A stretch of 39,761 nt of DNA. Origin: Candidatus Kapaibacterium sp. GTDB lineage: Bacteria; Bacteroidota; Ignavibacteria; Kapaibacteriales; UBA4661. The DNA lies in assembly GCA_025363605.1 (NCBI GenBank), contig JANYDO010000434.1, forward strand, positions 1-39,761, given 5' to 3'. This document shows, piece after piece, positions 9,301 through 16,522 of the stretch (positions are counted from its first letter, which is position 1; every line of letters starts with the position of its first letter). The notes under the pieces are model-generated. The model was not told where the DNA came from and did not search any database. It saw only the letters and a list, made by a program, of their open reading frames with translations. The position numbers and the translations under genes are program-made.

Positions 9301-11744
9301 TTTCTGACACACTCCCGCCCGAAATCGGTAGCTTGCGGACGCTGCAAACGCTCCGCCTGGGAGGAAATCGCTTCACGGGGCGCATTCCGTCGTCATTGGG
9401 CAGCACAACGGCAACAGTAAAGGCTGCGCGTCTTGCCTCAACACCAGACTTGAGTACTCTTGACCTCAGTAATAATCAACTAAGCGGTACGATTCCTGCG
9501 GAACTCAGTACGCTCACCAATCTGCGTGAACTCCTGCTTGGTGGCAATGCTCTCAGCGGCGATGTGCCGAATGCTCTGGCTGGATTGCGGCTCTTGCAAA
9601 CGCTGGATGTGGAGAAGAACACACTGCAAGAAGCACCGCCCTTCATTGCCAATCCACGTCTGGCACTCCGTCTGGCGGGCAACCGCATGGACTTTGCAAC
9701 GCTTGAAGCACAAGTTTCTGTGCGCCCTACAACGGGTTCACCCCAGCAAGTCTTTAGTACAACTAACTTCAGTTACACCCGGCAAAGCCCGAACATTCGC
9801 ATTTCTGAACGCGCCGATACGGGTGTTGCGCTGGATGCCGACCTCCGACTTCGCGTAAGCACACGCGGCGCAAACAATCGGTATGCGTGGTGGAAGGACA
9901 ATGTACTTATTCAAGCAACCTCGCCGTCGGCAACGCTGCTCATTCCCGTCATTGCACCCGGCGATAGCGGCTTGTATAAGTGCGTCATTACGAACACGCT
10001 TTTGCCGGATTTGACCTTGATTACGCCCCAGCTACGAGTCACGACCTTCACCCCCACACTACCGCCGCAAGACAGCATTGTGCTTATCGCACCTGCCGCA
10101 GGCGCAGAAGATGTGTCACCCGTGCCGACTTTTGTGTGGACAAGTGTTTCGGGAGCGCGTCAGTACAGGCTTGAGGTGTCTGGTTCGCCGACCTTTACGA
10201 CGATACTTGCCAGTGCGCTTGTTTCGCAAGGCTCACAAACACTGACCTCTGGTCGCGTTGAGTTTTCAGGACAAAGTGCTATTGGTTTCCCACTTTCGTC
10301 GTCAGCGCGGATATATTGGCGAGTGCGGGCAGAAAATACACAAGGCTTGGGCAAGGCTACAAGTAGCAATTTCACCACAGCATCGGGCGATGCGCTTCTA
10401 AGCGCAGAGCGCTTGGACTTTGGCAGAGTGCCGCGTGCAGACACGGCTTCACGGCTTCTGACTGTGCGAAATATAAGCACAAATACGCTTCGCATCGAAA
10501 CCATCACGCCGAATAACGCTGTCTTCCGTGGCAGCCTACCTAATGCACTCATATTGGCGGCTGGACGAGATACGACGGTACTTGTGCGCTTTGTACCAAC
10601 GGCACTTGGCGACACACAGTCAAATCTGAATGTGCAATTCCGCAGCATCAGTTCTGGCGGCGCACAGGGAGCCTTGCAAACGCAAACGCTTCCAGACCGC
10701 TTGCGTGGGCGCGGCGGTGCGCTGAAGGTGATTGCACCGACATTCGATAGCGTTGCTGTGCGTTCCACAAAGATTGCTTCTGCACTGCTCATCAATGTCA
10801 GCGATAGCACGCTTGAAATCAACAGTATCACACCGCAACGTCGAACGGTAGGCTTTGAACTACGCTCCGGCGAAATACCGCGCGACAGGATGGCAGCAGG
10901 TGATACACTGGCGATACCCATTAGCTGCCGCCCTCAGCAAGTAGGCGTATTTATGCGCGACACCCTCCGCATTCAAACTTCACTCGAAAGGATTGATGCG
11001 CCCGTGGAAGCATTTGCCCGCGCTCGCACCCCGAACGATGTAGCCGTACAGCTCGGTATTCGCCCCCAGCAGGAGAATCTTCCGCCCGGCAGCACGGTGA
11101 CGCTGGAACTCTTTGTTATTCCGATAGGAAGCATCACCTTAGATAGCGTTTTTCGTTCGGCACTGCCTTTCATTCAAGCCGTTGTCCGTGCTGATAAGAA
11201 TGTACTTGCGCTCAGCCCGAATGAACTTTCTGCGCGAGTACAACGGCTAGACACCAATCGAATGATACGATTTATCGTACCGGCGACGGTGTGGAGCGGT
11301 CGGGCAAACGTCGTCGCGCAATTCCAGTGCATCGTCGTTGCCGGAAACACAGATAATACGTCGCTCATTATCGAAGATGTGCAGTGGGGCGCTGGAAACG
11401 TGATTTTAGATACGGTGCTGAATGGTTCGTTCACCTCCCGGATTTCGCGGGCAGGCGGAAAACGGCTTATTTCTTCCGGCACTACGACCCAACTCATGGC
11501 AGTTTTCCCGAACCCGGCAAAGGATGAAATCGAACTCACCTATACCCTGGCGGAAGGTGGCATAATAGCACTGACGCTGCTGGATGCACGAGGGAATGAG
11601 GTAATGAACGTTGCTAACGAAGTACAATCTGCCGGCAAACACACGATGCGCGTGAAAGTAGGCTGGCTGGCAAGTGGAACATATCATGTACGACTTGTGT
11701 CACCCGATGAAACGGCGACTCAACAGGTGCAAATTGTGCGCTAG
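387..11744 (+). CDS. Giant secreted multidomain protein: delta-60 repeats, 4x VCBS/FG-GAP blocks, Ig-like spacers, Hydin/ASPM-like, IPT/TIG, LRR, T9SS type A C-terminal domain
   Basis: ORF 327-11744; the ATG at 387 (or 399) gives a better signal peptide (MLTIMRSFLTSFALLFLCSALSLWAQ). Repeated ADGSLDxxF..DGKI units, 28 DxDxDGxxD motifs, C-terminus FPNPAKDEIELTY...GTYHVRLVSPDETATQQVQIVR. Confidence 0.93.
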   Translation: MLTIMRSFLTSFALLFLCSALSLWAQPGQLVPCFNTGLGFNGNTNSFILLPTGKLLCAGNFTTYNGSAANRICRLNADGTLDPTFTPSIGANASIDCMAVLPNGQIIISGLFTSYNGTPKGRIARLNTDGTLDATFAAGVGGNAGRILRFAVQADGKIVIGGGFMLTQYDGITINSFARLNTDGSLDAAFNSGATSGITGIGTYDLKIQSDGKILLAGDFTAYKSVAVPRGLIRINTDGSLDVTFNNGGSGASNYVESMAIQTDGKIVVGLSGTYNGFMRNNIARLNADGSLDNAFYPLGPNGACGVALQSDGKILVSGSFSTYDGMTRNNIARANSDGTIDISFNPTGSNAAITSRFVLADGTAVLGSNVGFTTYNGVSATNIARIQLSAPVTISGTSPVRNSNTAPLSTQLTLNFTQPMNAATASQSAFRIWGGQSGLRSGSYSGGGTNTISFVPSKPYSPGELVSATLMCGAQTSTGVPVSPQVMQFRAKAGAGPATFYETRTLATTSNSLYDITCGYFNADGYLDYAVSNITSFGGTGGVEIFLGSASGNFTYFTTVSPGSPFVGLAVADMDNNGTQDIIAAGGGYGAAFTINVFLNNGAASFTPLAPTSPVLQQTQVDIATGDFDGDGDMDIFAVSDFGGTGGYAIYRNNGIGVLSIVATQASGFSPSQNGFLGAASGDIDNDGDIDLIYNQFLLNNIAVGYAHVLINDGKGNFSPGQTLNVGATLYFSRLADIDNDGWLDLVTEQSGSSLLKVYKNMAGTFGAPVQTVNVGSTGLGKIVILDGNGDGYLDIAVTVGPTPGVVFVPNNAGIFGTAVTTPLVLGAGSLGVGDTDGDGDLDLLATGNASVTVLTNGIQPQILATTPIRNSHSFTSTSLTQSWNLPMTTATATLPSPASVPHSLYVWGDMTGYRALPSGGTATQSGSITTFTPVKPFLRGERVSVAVTNARSTELVPAKPVVYDFRAKAGVGPGVFSSVAGSPFAVASLASSPIAIAAADIDNDGDVDMVTANGSSNVTIFTNNGSGLYTPANVAVPAPNYRGIALGDLNNDGNIDIAVTNQGGNVYVLLNGGGGTFGASIPIASVTQAGSIELADFNADGYLDIVATNIGGGSTVTVILNNGGMSFSAGVTYLTGGNTSIGVAVADMDNDGDIDIITSNQNSGDVSVLQNNGSGVFANLTPVPTGGNPNNISVGDIDADGDMDIVVGISSLSQVVVLSNNGSGILSVAASYPTSAGPAGVAFGDVDGDGDLDIAAALSSNNVAVFINNGAGSFTASPSLFPTLASAINHIIMADVDGDGDLDIGTANYGANSISILKNTIQPVVVTTNPAHNAPSTIANSTVSLMYNQNMTPSSANVPSLNIWGGFSGYKTGGTRSVAGGTVTANVGGFRPGEQVWVTHQSAKSTSNVAAKPYVYGFTAKAGVGPANFVQSSIISVGPPNTPFSPAFGDINSDGALDMVVGVNGAGANVYLNDGNGNFTLAATPGGGDGHVCIADVNNDGKPDIISGTGANIAILTNITPPMGALSFSPASVGNFGNVVNGIAVTDVNADGTLDIVTANNSGSNISIFLNNGVGTFPATPTSTFTVGATVPNGITVGDIDNDGDIDIGIAGQNSNQIGIFFNDGAGGFSVTGGFALGGQPTALSFGDVNNDGNLDLVVTAINGVVTVLLNNGMGTFAPGSPYNIGAARNSTTIMALGDMNGDGSLDIVAGNPSVNTFSVLLNNGFGGFSPASGSPFTDGTGFWGLALADIDGDGDLDVAVSSDGAQRIALYKNSNQPILTTFSPPRNTQTLQPNAAINLTYNQSMTTATASVQPFHVWGGMRGFRSGTYSQPTGAASAQIALSPPLLPNEEVFVSVTNAQNSNAIAARPFSLQYRARSGVAPATFFALPPVSMGSTPAQMRNMVTADFNGDGKLDAALSNTGANGVQLMYGNGAGGFTQGPLLGVGGTAPDELVTGDFNNDGRPDIAVSVTGSNLLTVLINTGGAYTSTSYSVASRGLAVADFNGDGALDIAAVAQGLVVNIFLGANNGTFSVGSPTPVVPSNCKGITAADVDNDGDMDIIAVAYGGVLITDNALVFINNGLGAFTTVTLPATAHLKAEYPFAGDFNNDGKMDFVAFSSVPGGAFLALFTGNGAGGFTNTSFGTGISGGFGNVGDLNGDGLLDVAATDVSGNAQIWLNTGGAFTQSGVGQGTLGAYPVSADVDGDGDLDLMMTDWANGLFKVLLNQPAPVLNANPLTLDFGVVTVGLNASVSTAIAGINLVGQTQILLSTNAAFSISSNGTTFATQASLALTQTPNLNMTLQARFIPLTSGTFTTTITVTSASAAPLTLTFTGVAILPRIPTPPVITALSTTAALIGTPVTVSGLNFTNVSQASIGGISTTVNILSATQANVILPTGLSIGQIVLTNVDGTAISRDSVRALVPYTPPPIVTAAQPLMGAAGEIIIVTGANFATGATTVFIGTLQVSTTFNSTTHLTIILPANALGNLIVRTPNGSTTSSFVLRAIPPPLIQFITPTAARAGDALTIVGSNFINVLSVTSANMRLDSTSWQIDTLAQRLTVQIIENLNTDGTIGTITLLTRSGVAFFTQRYSAGGVPEGVPQPSIIAALPLNSAATLQEGNEIALLATNIPTGATLTLTVNGITATIANIQITSGTATLRFRLPVGIVPIARQSTPSLVFSLTIGGIATTATFQLPVQAASLPTLTTFTPPLGGTCSTVSITGQNLGLEPRGRVTNVLVGGVPVQAFRVVSPTQILATVGTVRSGVVTIVTSIGAISTSAMFSFDPTFQCYPPMRHEDSLALDAFYVATVGLDWTTSTNWTVQGVPAAMRFGVKVDGDRVVEIAMPKNNVSGSIPDFVMQNLRTLRVLDLNDNRISGALPQTLSLATNLEILRLGGNRFTGALPPNVAALTRLRQLDLANNLLSDTLGQCWSLTALEHLNLRQNKFTGRIHTGIARLLNLLSLDLSNNQLSDTLPPEIGSLRTLQTLRLGGNRFTGRIPSSLGSTTATVKAARLASTPDLSTLDLSNNQLSGTIPAELSTLTNLRELLLGGNALSGDVPNALAGLRLLQTLDVEKNTLQEAPPFIANPRLALRLAGNRMDFATLEAQVSVRPTTGSPQQVFSTTNFSYTRQSPNIRISERADTGVALDADLRLRVSTRGANNRYAWWKDNVLIQATSPSATLLIPVIAPGDSGLYKCVITNTLLPDLTLITPQLRVTTFTPTLPPQDSIVLIAPAAGAEDVSPVPTFVWTSVSGARQYRLEVSGSPTFTTILASALVSQGSQTLTSGRVEFSGQSAIGFPLSSSARIYWRVRAENTQGLGKATSSNFTTASGDALLSAERLDFGRVPRADTASRLLTVRNISTNTLRIETITPNNAVFRGSLPNALILAAGRDTTVLVRFVPTALGDTQSNLNVQFRSISSGGAQGALQTQTLPDRLRGRGGALKVIAPTFDSVAVRSTKIASALLINVSDSTLEINSITPQRRTVGFELRSGEIPRDRMAAGDTLAIPISCRPQQVGVFMRDTLRIQTSLERIDAPVEAFARARTPNDVAVQLGIRPQQENLPPGSTVTLELFVIPIGSITLDSVFRSALPFIQAVVRADKNVLALSPNELSARVQRLDTNRMIRFIVPATVWSGRANVVAQFQCIVVAGNTDNTSLIIEDVQWGAGNVILDTVLNGSFTSRISRAGGKRLISSGTTTQLMAVFPNPAKDEIELTYTLAEGGIIALTLLDARGNEVMNVANEVQSAGKHTMRVKVGWLASGTYHVRLVSPDETATQQVQIVR
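477..1556 (+). other. Delta-60/DUF5122-type repeat block, 7 units
   Basis: Repeating (L/I)N(T/A)DG(S/T)LDxxF...QxDGKI(V/L)xGxFxxYNG...NNIAR in translation. Confidence 0.8.
1890..2965 (+). other. VCBS/FG-GAP block 1 (7 Asp-rich motifs)
   Basis: YFNADGYLD, DMDNNGTQD, DFDGDGDMD, DIDNDGDID, DIDNDGWLD, DGNGDGYLD, DTDGDGDLD. Confidence 0.85.
3320..4355 (+). other. VCBS/FG-GAP block 2 (7 Asp-rich motifs)
   Basis: DIDNDGDVD, DLNNDGNID, DFNADGYLD, DMDNDGDID, DIDADGDMD, DVDGDGDLD, DVDGDGDLD. Confidence 0.85.
4672..5715 (+). other. VCBS/FG-GAP block 3 (7 Asp-rich motifs)
   Basis: DINSDGALD, DVNNDGKPD, DVNADGTLD, DIDNDGDID, DVNNDGNLD, DMNGDGSLD, DIDGDGDLD. Confidence 0.85.
6040..7070 (+). other. VCBS/FG-GAP block 4 (7 Asp-rich motifs)
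   Basis: DFNGDGKLD, DFNNDGRPD, DFNGDGALD, DVDNDGDMD, DFNNDGKMD, DLNGDGLLD, DVDGDGDLD. Confidence 0.85.
8800..9690 (+). other. Leucine-rich repeat domain, plant-type (SGxIP) consensus
   Basis: LRVLDLNDNRISGALPQTLSLATNLEILRLGGNRFTGALPPNVAALTRLRQLDLANN... and LDLSNNQLSGTIPAELSTLTNLRELLLGGNALSGDVP in translation. Confidence 0.85.
11505..11744 (+). other. T9SS type A sorting domain (C-terminal)
   Basis: FPNPAKDEIELTYTLAEGGIIALTLLDARGNEVMN...GTYHVRLVSPDETATQQVQIVR followed by stop. Confidence 0.85.
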
Positions 11745-11873
11745 AAAACGTCATTTACGCAGTTGGATGTATGTCCAATGGCGATATTTCCTAATTTCTT
11801 TGTAAATTTGCTCCCCCAAGAACAACTTTTTAATCACATATTTCGCTCTTGGACTGGACGTATTTTTGTCATT

Positions 11874-13718
11874 ATGCTCGTCACCACACCAGTTAAAATC
11901 TCATTTCTTGAACGTCTTGCCGAAGGAACACCGCTTGTAACGGACGGTTCTATTGCCGCCGAACTCACCGCACGTGGTTTCGCGGACTTTCCACCCTGCA
12001 TTTACAACAGCAAACAATCCGTCCTTATTGAAGACATTCACCGCGCCTTTGTGGATGCGGGTGCGGAGCTTCTTCAAAGCAATACCGAGCACGCAAACCG
12101 CCTGACGCTTGAGCGCTACGGCTTTGCCGATAAAGTTTATGAGCTGAATCGCACAGGGGTGTGGATAGCCCGCTATACAGCGCTTCATAAGGCGTATGTG
12201 GCTGGAGTAGTGGGTCCCATTGGAAAATTCCTCACGCCACTCGGAGCGCTCAACCGCGAAGATGTCCGTGCGGCATTTGTGGAGCAGATTACAGCACTGG
12301 TGGACGGTGGGGCGGACGTGCTGATGCTCAAATCGTTTATTGATGTGGAAGAACTGGAAATTGCCATAGATGCGGCAAAATTCGTTGCCCCTGATATGCC
12401 CATCATCGCCCAAAAAACATTTCCTGAAGATGGGGCTGTTTTGGCAACCTCATATCCCTCTGACATCGCACAGAATCTCGTAAAGAAAGGTGTTGCGGTG
12501 ATTGGAACGAATGGCACAGTTGGTCCACAGCGAATGATGGATATTTTGAAGAATTTTCACGCCGAAGGTACGCCGCTTTGCTCGCAGCCAGATGTTGGCA
12601 TACCGACACTGGTGGACGGCAAGGCAATTTACAACGCCGAACCGCGCTATGTAGCCCAATCCATCAAACGTTTGGTGGAAGCAGGAGCGCAAATTGTAGG
12701 CTGCGAAGGCGGCGGCACGGTGGAACATACCCGCGCCATCGCTGAGGCGGTACAAGGTGCAGTAGTGGGGTCGCGCAAACCGGAAGTAAAAGTAACGCAT
12801 CATAAAGAGCCTGAGGTAGCAAATGGCGCAACAACGAGCTTTTTCGACAATCTGGGTAAAAAACTTCTGACAACGGTGGAACTTGACGTGCCGCGTGGCT
12901 TGGATTTATCCAGTATTCTGGAAGGCGCGGAGTATTTGAAAAAGAATGGACTGGACGCAGTAAATATCTCGGACGGGGCGCGGGCACGCTTACGAATGAG
13001 TTCGATTGCGATTTCGCAGATTGTCCAGACACAAGTGGGAATCGAATGTTTGACACATCTCGCCTGCCGCGACCGCAATATGATTGGCTTGCAATCGGAG
13101 TTATTGGGCGCACACGCGATGGGCGTAAAAAACATCCTCGCCGTTACGGGCGACCCCACGCAAATTGGCGATTTTCCGTATGCCACATCGGTCTATGATG
13201 TAGATTCTATCGGACTGATACGTGCTTTGGGACAAATGAACGATGGGCGCGACCTCATGGGTAATCCGATTGGCGGGAAAACGCAATTTTGCATCGCCTG
13301 TGCTTGCAATCCCGCAGCATACGACCTTGACCGCGAAATTCGCCGCTTAGAAGAAAAAGCTGCGCAGGGCGCACACGTAGCCTTCTCGCAGCCCGTCTTC
13401 GACGAAGAAACATTGAACCGATTCATGGAACGGGCAAAGCACATCAAGATTCACATCTTGCTGGGTGTGATACCGCTGCGGTCGGCGCGTCACGCTGATT
13501 TCTTGCACCACGAAGTGCCGGGGATGTACATTCCTGACTGGGTACGCGCCCGTATTCACGAAGCAAATGCCTCTGGCGGACTGGAAGCCGCTACACGTGA
13601 AGGAATATCACTCACCGTAGATTTTCTGCGTAAAGCAAAGTCAATGATTCAAGGGATTTATCTGATGCCGCCGTTTAAGAAGTATTCGATGGCTGTGGAG
13701 ATTTTGCAGCAGGTGTAG
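11874..13718 (+). CDS. Bifunctional homocysteine S-methyltransferase / 5,10-methylenetetrahydrofolate reductase
   Basis: N-terminal half is HMT-like (LVTDGSIAAELTARGF, EGGGTVEHTRAIAEAV); C-terminal half is MetF-like (VELDVPRGLDLSSILEGAEYLKKNGLDAVNISD, AVTGDPTQIGDFP, QPVFDEETLNRFMERAK). The ORF opens at 11763; ATG at 11874 is the likelier start. Confidence 0.93.
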   Translation: MLVTTPVKISFLERLAEGTPLVTDGSIAAELTARGFADFPPCIYNSKQSVLIEDIHRAFVDAGAELLQSNTEHANRLTLERYGFADKVYELNRTGVWIARYTALHKAYVAGVVGPIGKFLTPLGALNREDVRAAFVEQITALVDGGADVLMLKSFIDVEELEIAIDAAKFVAPDMPIIAQKTFPEDGAVLATSYPSDIAQNLVKKGVAVIGTNGTVGPQRMMDILKNFHAEGTPLCSQPDVGIPTLVDGKAIYNAEPRYVAQSIKRLVEAGAQIVGCEGGGTVEHTRAIAEAVQGAVVGSRKPEVKVTHHKEPEVANGATTSFFDNLGKKLLTTVELDVPRGLDLSSILEGAEYLKKNGLDAVNISDGARARLRMSSIAISQIVQTQVGIECLTHLACRDRNMIGLQSELLGAHAMGVKNILAVTGDPTQIGDFPYATSVYDVDSIGLIRALGQMNDGRDLMGNPIGGKTQFCIACACNPAAYDLDREIRRLEEKAAQGAHVAFSQPVFDEETLNRFMERAKHIKIHILLGVIPLRSARHADFLHHEVPGMYIPDWVRARIHEANASGGLEAATREGISLTVDFLRKAKSMIQGIYLMPPFKKYSMAVEILQQV

Positions 13719-13735
13719 GCACAGAGACAAAAAAA

Positions 13736-13782
13736 ACACGGACTTCGATGAATAAGCAAGCCCTATTCGCCAAAGTCCGTGT
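13736..13782 (-). terminator. Rho-independent terminator of the TonB gene (convergent with the HMT/MTHFR gene)
   Basis: Stem ACACGGACTT...AAGTCCGTGT, followed on the minus strand by an 8-T run (+ strand aaaaaaaa). Confidence 0.8.
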
Positions 13783-13796
13783 CCCTTCAGATAAAA

Positions 13797-14645
13797 TTAT
13801 TTCATGCGAAAGTTAATCGGAATGCTAATCCAGCAGTCAAGCGGTGTATTGCCTTGGATAGCAGGAGTGAAGCGGGACGACATGACGGCATCAACGGCAG
13901 CCTTATTGAGCAAATCGGAATCGGTAGATTCGACAATATATTTTTTCGGATTGCCTTTTTTATCCACCAACACACGGATGTTGACTGTGCCTTCGATACC
14001 CGCCCGACGAGCAATATCGGGATAGACGATACGCTTTTGCAATTCTGAAATATCAATATACGGCTCTTTGTCCACTGCCATAAATTCATACGCATTCGGT
14101 TCTTCTTCGCGCACTTCCTCACTCACTTCGCTGGCAAGCCCCAGATATCCGGCATCATCACCGCTTCCACCAACAGCGCTGGCACGTGAGATTTCATCCA
14201 CATTCGCAAAATCTTTTACATCGGGTGCAATAAGCGCATCCGGCACTGGCACTGGCGTACCGGCGCGGGCAGCAGGTCCGGGAGCAGTTGGCGGTGGGGG
14301 CGGTACGTCTGCTTGTGCGGGCGGTGGCGGGAGTTGCGTCAGTTTCATTTTATTAATAGCAGGACCTTTTACTTTCGCAAGCGAATTACTGGCGATAAAG
14401 CCCGCATAGCCGCCTAAAAGCAATGACACACTCACCATCGCAACAGTGAAGCCGCGAAACGTTGCTTGTGGGATATATTGTTTAAGTTCCGTAGCGCCAT
14501 ATTTTTTAGTTTGCGCGAGCACAGAAGAAACAGGAATGCCCGCAAAAGAAGGTACGGTACGCTTTGCAGGCGGCGTACTTTTAGAGGAAGCGGTATGTGA
14601 GGCGCTCTCAAGAAGAACATCGAGATTTTCGAGTTCGGGGGTCAT
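13797..14645 (-). CDS. tonB: Energy transducer TonB
   Basis: N-terminal TM, Pro-rich linker (LPPPPAQADVPPPPPTAPGP), C-terminal TonB domain (YPDIARRAGIEGTVNIRVLVDKKGNPKKYIVESTDSDLLNKAAVDAVMSSRFTPA). The ORF opens at a TTG at 14657; ATG at 14645 preferred. Confidence 0.92.
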   Translation of the reverse strand: MTPELENLDVLLESASHTASSKSTPPAKRTVPSFAGIPVSSVLAQTKKYGATELKQYIPQATFRGFTVAMVSVSLLLGGYAGFIASNSLAKVKGPAINKMKLTQLPPPPAQADVPPPPPTAPGPAARAGTPVPVPDALIAPDVKDFANVDEISRASAVGGSGDDAGYLGLASEVSEEVREEEPNAYEFMAVDKEPYIDISELQKRIVYPDIARRAGIEGTVNIRVLVDKKGNPKKYIVESTDSDLLNKAAVDAVMSSRFTPAIQGNTPLDCWISIPINFRMK

Positions 14646-14811
14646 GGTAATTCTCAAATAGTGAAAAAGAAGTCAAACCTGACGTTGGTCGAATGAAATG
14701 ATGTGCTTTGCTAAAAGCAATACATTTTTATTTACGCAAAATTCGCACTCTTGTTGCAAAGTGCCGCATTACGTTTTCATAACGTTGAGACATCAACTAT
14801 TGCGAAATAAA

Positions 14812-14846
14812 AAAGCCGCATTGTCCACGTGGTACAATGCGGCTTT
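14812..14846 (-). terminator. Terminator of the proline dehydrogenase gene
   Basis: Perfect stem AAAGCCGCATTGT-ccacgtggt-ACAATGCGGCTTT with minus-strand T-run. Confidence 0.85.
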
Positions 14847-14916
14847 GGAACTATTATGTTCGTTATGTCAAGGCTTAGTATTGGCGGCAAGTGCTTTCCT
14901 GCCGATGTCTCTTGGG

Positions 14917-15816
14917 TTAACGTCCGCCGGTAAATATTGCTTTGAAAATGTGTCCCGCGACTTCGGGATTTTCCTTCAATCGGCGTACCGAATAGCCGTA
15001 CCAATCATTCCCAAAAGGGACGTAAATACGCATTTTGTGTCCTTGCTTGATAAGCGCGTCGCGCTTCTGCTCGCGCACACCCAAGAGCATTTGAAACTCG
15101 TAGCGGTCGCGTGGAACGCCGCGTTTCGCGATTTCTTCTTGCGCAAATTCCAACAGCACGTCATCATGCGTAGCAATACCGACATACATATTGTTGTCAA
15201 AAAGAAGTCTGAGAAGTCGTTTGTAATTTTCTTGCACTTCTTCACGTCCGCGAAAAGCAATTGTTTCGGATTCAAGATAAATCCCCTTGCAGAGCCGCAC
15301 CGAAGCACCTGATTTCGCAAGCGTACGAATATCATCTTCGCTACGCCGCATATATGCTTGAATGACCACACCGGTATTATCGAAACCGTCCTTGCGAAGA
15401 CGATGGTAAAGGTCAATCGTCTTAGAGGTATAGGGCGAATTTTCCATATCGAGCCGTACAAAGCGCTTGATTGCTTGCGCCTTTGCGATAATCTTGCTCA
15501 CGTTATTGTAACAAAATTCATCATCAATATCCAAACCGAGAGACGTTAGTTTCACCGACAAGCCCGATTGTAGCTGGTTGGCAGCGATAGCTTCCAGAAC
15601 GGTAATAGACATCTCGGCTTCATGCTCGGCTTGCGAGCGCGAGCTAACAAATTCGCCTAGCACATCCACCGTGCAGACTGCACCTAAGCCATTGAGCCTA
15701 CGGGCTGTGTTGACAGCATCCGGCACCGTTTCTCCGGCGATATAGCGGTTGGAAACTTGGCGAACAATTGATTTAGGAACAATGGGTAGCGTTTTGGCAA
15801 TGAGTTCGTTCAGCAT
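14917..15816 (-). CDS. Proline dehydrogenase family protein
   Basis: SVKLTSLGLDIDDEFCYNN, FVRLDMENSPYTSKTIDLY, GVVIQAYMRRSEDDI, VRLCKGIYLES, IATHDDVLLEFA, FQMLLGV, RIYVPFGNDWYGYSVRRLKENPEV. Confidence 0.93.
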   Translation of the reverse strand: MLNELIAKTLPIVPKSIVRQVSNRYIAGETVPDAVNTARRLNGLGAVCTVDVLGEFVSSRSQAEHEAEMSITVLEAIAANQLQSGLSVKLTSLGLDIDDEFCYNNVSKIIAKAQAIKRFVRLDMENSPYTSKTIDLYHRLRKDGFDNTGVVIQAYMRRSEDDIRTLAKSGASVRLCKGIYLESETIAFRGREEVQENYKRLLRLLFDNNMYVGIATHDDVLLEFAQEEIAKRGVPRDRYEFQMLLGVREQKRDALIKQGHKMRIYVPFGNDWYGYSVRRLKENPEVAGHIFKAIFTGGR

Positions 15817-15855
15817 AGCGCTTCCTTTGAGGGAAATTTTGAAGAAGGGAATATT

Positions 15856-16497
15856 TTAATCAACTAATTCGGGCAACTCTGCCAGCACATCATTCACACG
15901 AGCACCGCGCCGAAGCAGAGTAAATGCGTCTTCGGTCATGTCTATCACCGTGGATTCACCAAAGAAATAATACTCATTGGGCGTGACGACGACATCCACA
16001 ATTGGTGCAAAGGCAGCAACAAGCTCTTCCGGCGTTTCAAATGTGTCGTCGTCGGAGCGGGCTGTGATGGAAATAAGCGGCGTAGAGAGTTCCTTGAGCA
16101 ACGCCAGTGCGATGCGATTGTCCGGCACACGAATACCGGTTGTTTTACGCTTGGGGTCAACGGCGTAATGCGGAACAGATTTCGTCGCAGGAAGAATAAA
16201 TGTGAACGGTCCCGGTATAAGGCGTTTGATAGCGCGATAAGCGTGGTTACTCACGCGGGCGTATTCGGCGATATTTGCCAGCGAATCGCACAAAAAGGTG
16301 AGGTGCTTATGCTCCGGCAAACGCCGAATCTGACGAATTCTGGTAATCGCCGACTTCTGCGACAAACAGCATCCGAGAGCAAAACCGGTATCGGTAGGAT
16401 ACAATGCCACGGCACCACCGCGCAAAGCAGCAATAACTTTGCTGACTTTGTAGGTTTCGGGGTTAGTGGCGTGCATATCCAATGTAAGAGAAGCCAT
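15856..16497 (-). CDS. Sua5/YciO/YrdC-family protein (L-threonylcarbamoyladenylate synthase-like, closest to YciO)
   Basis: ALYPTDTGFALGC, RIRQIRRLPEHKHLTFLC, IPGPFTFILPATK, KTTGIRVPDN, STPLISITAR. Confidence 0.88.
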   Translation of the reverse strand: MASLTLDMHATNPETYKVSKVIAALRGGAVALYPTDTGFALGCCLSQKSAITRIRQIRRLPEHKHLTFLCDSLANIAEYARVSNHAYRAIKRLIPGPFTFILPATKSVPHYAVDPKRKTTGIRVPDNRIALALLKELSTPLISITARSDDDTFETPEELVAAFAPIVDVVVTPNEYYFFGESTVIDMTEDAFTLLRRGARVNDVLAELPELVD

Positions 16498-16522
16498 TAC
16501 ACGTATCTTTCAAAGAAAAAAG

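Noticed and set aside
10160-10921. 253-aa minus-strand ORF
   Set aside because: Antisense to the Hydin-like region of the giant gene; no protein family features
11803-11810. TAAATTTG as a promoter for the HMT/MTHFR gene
   Set aside because: Matches TAnnTTTG, but I found no TTG at a suitable distance upstream; too weak to call
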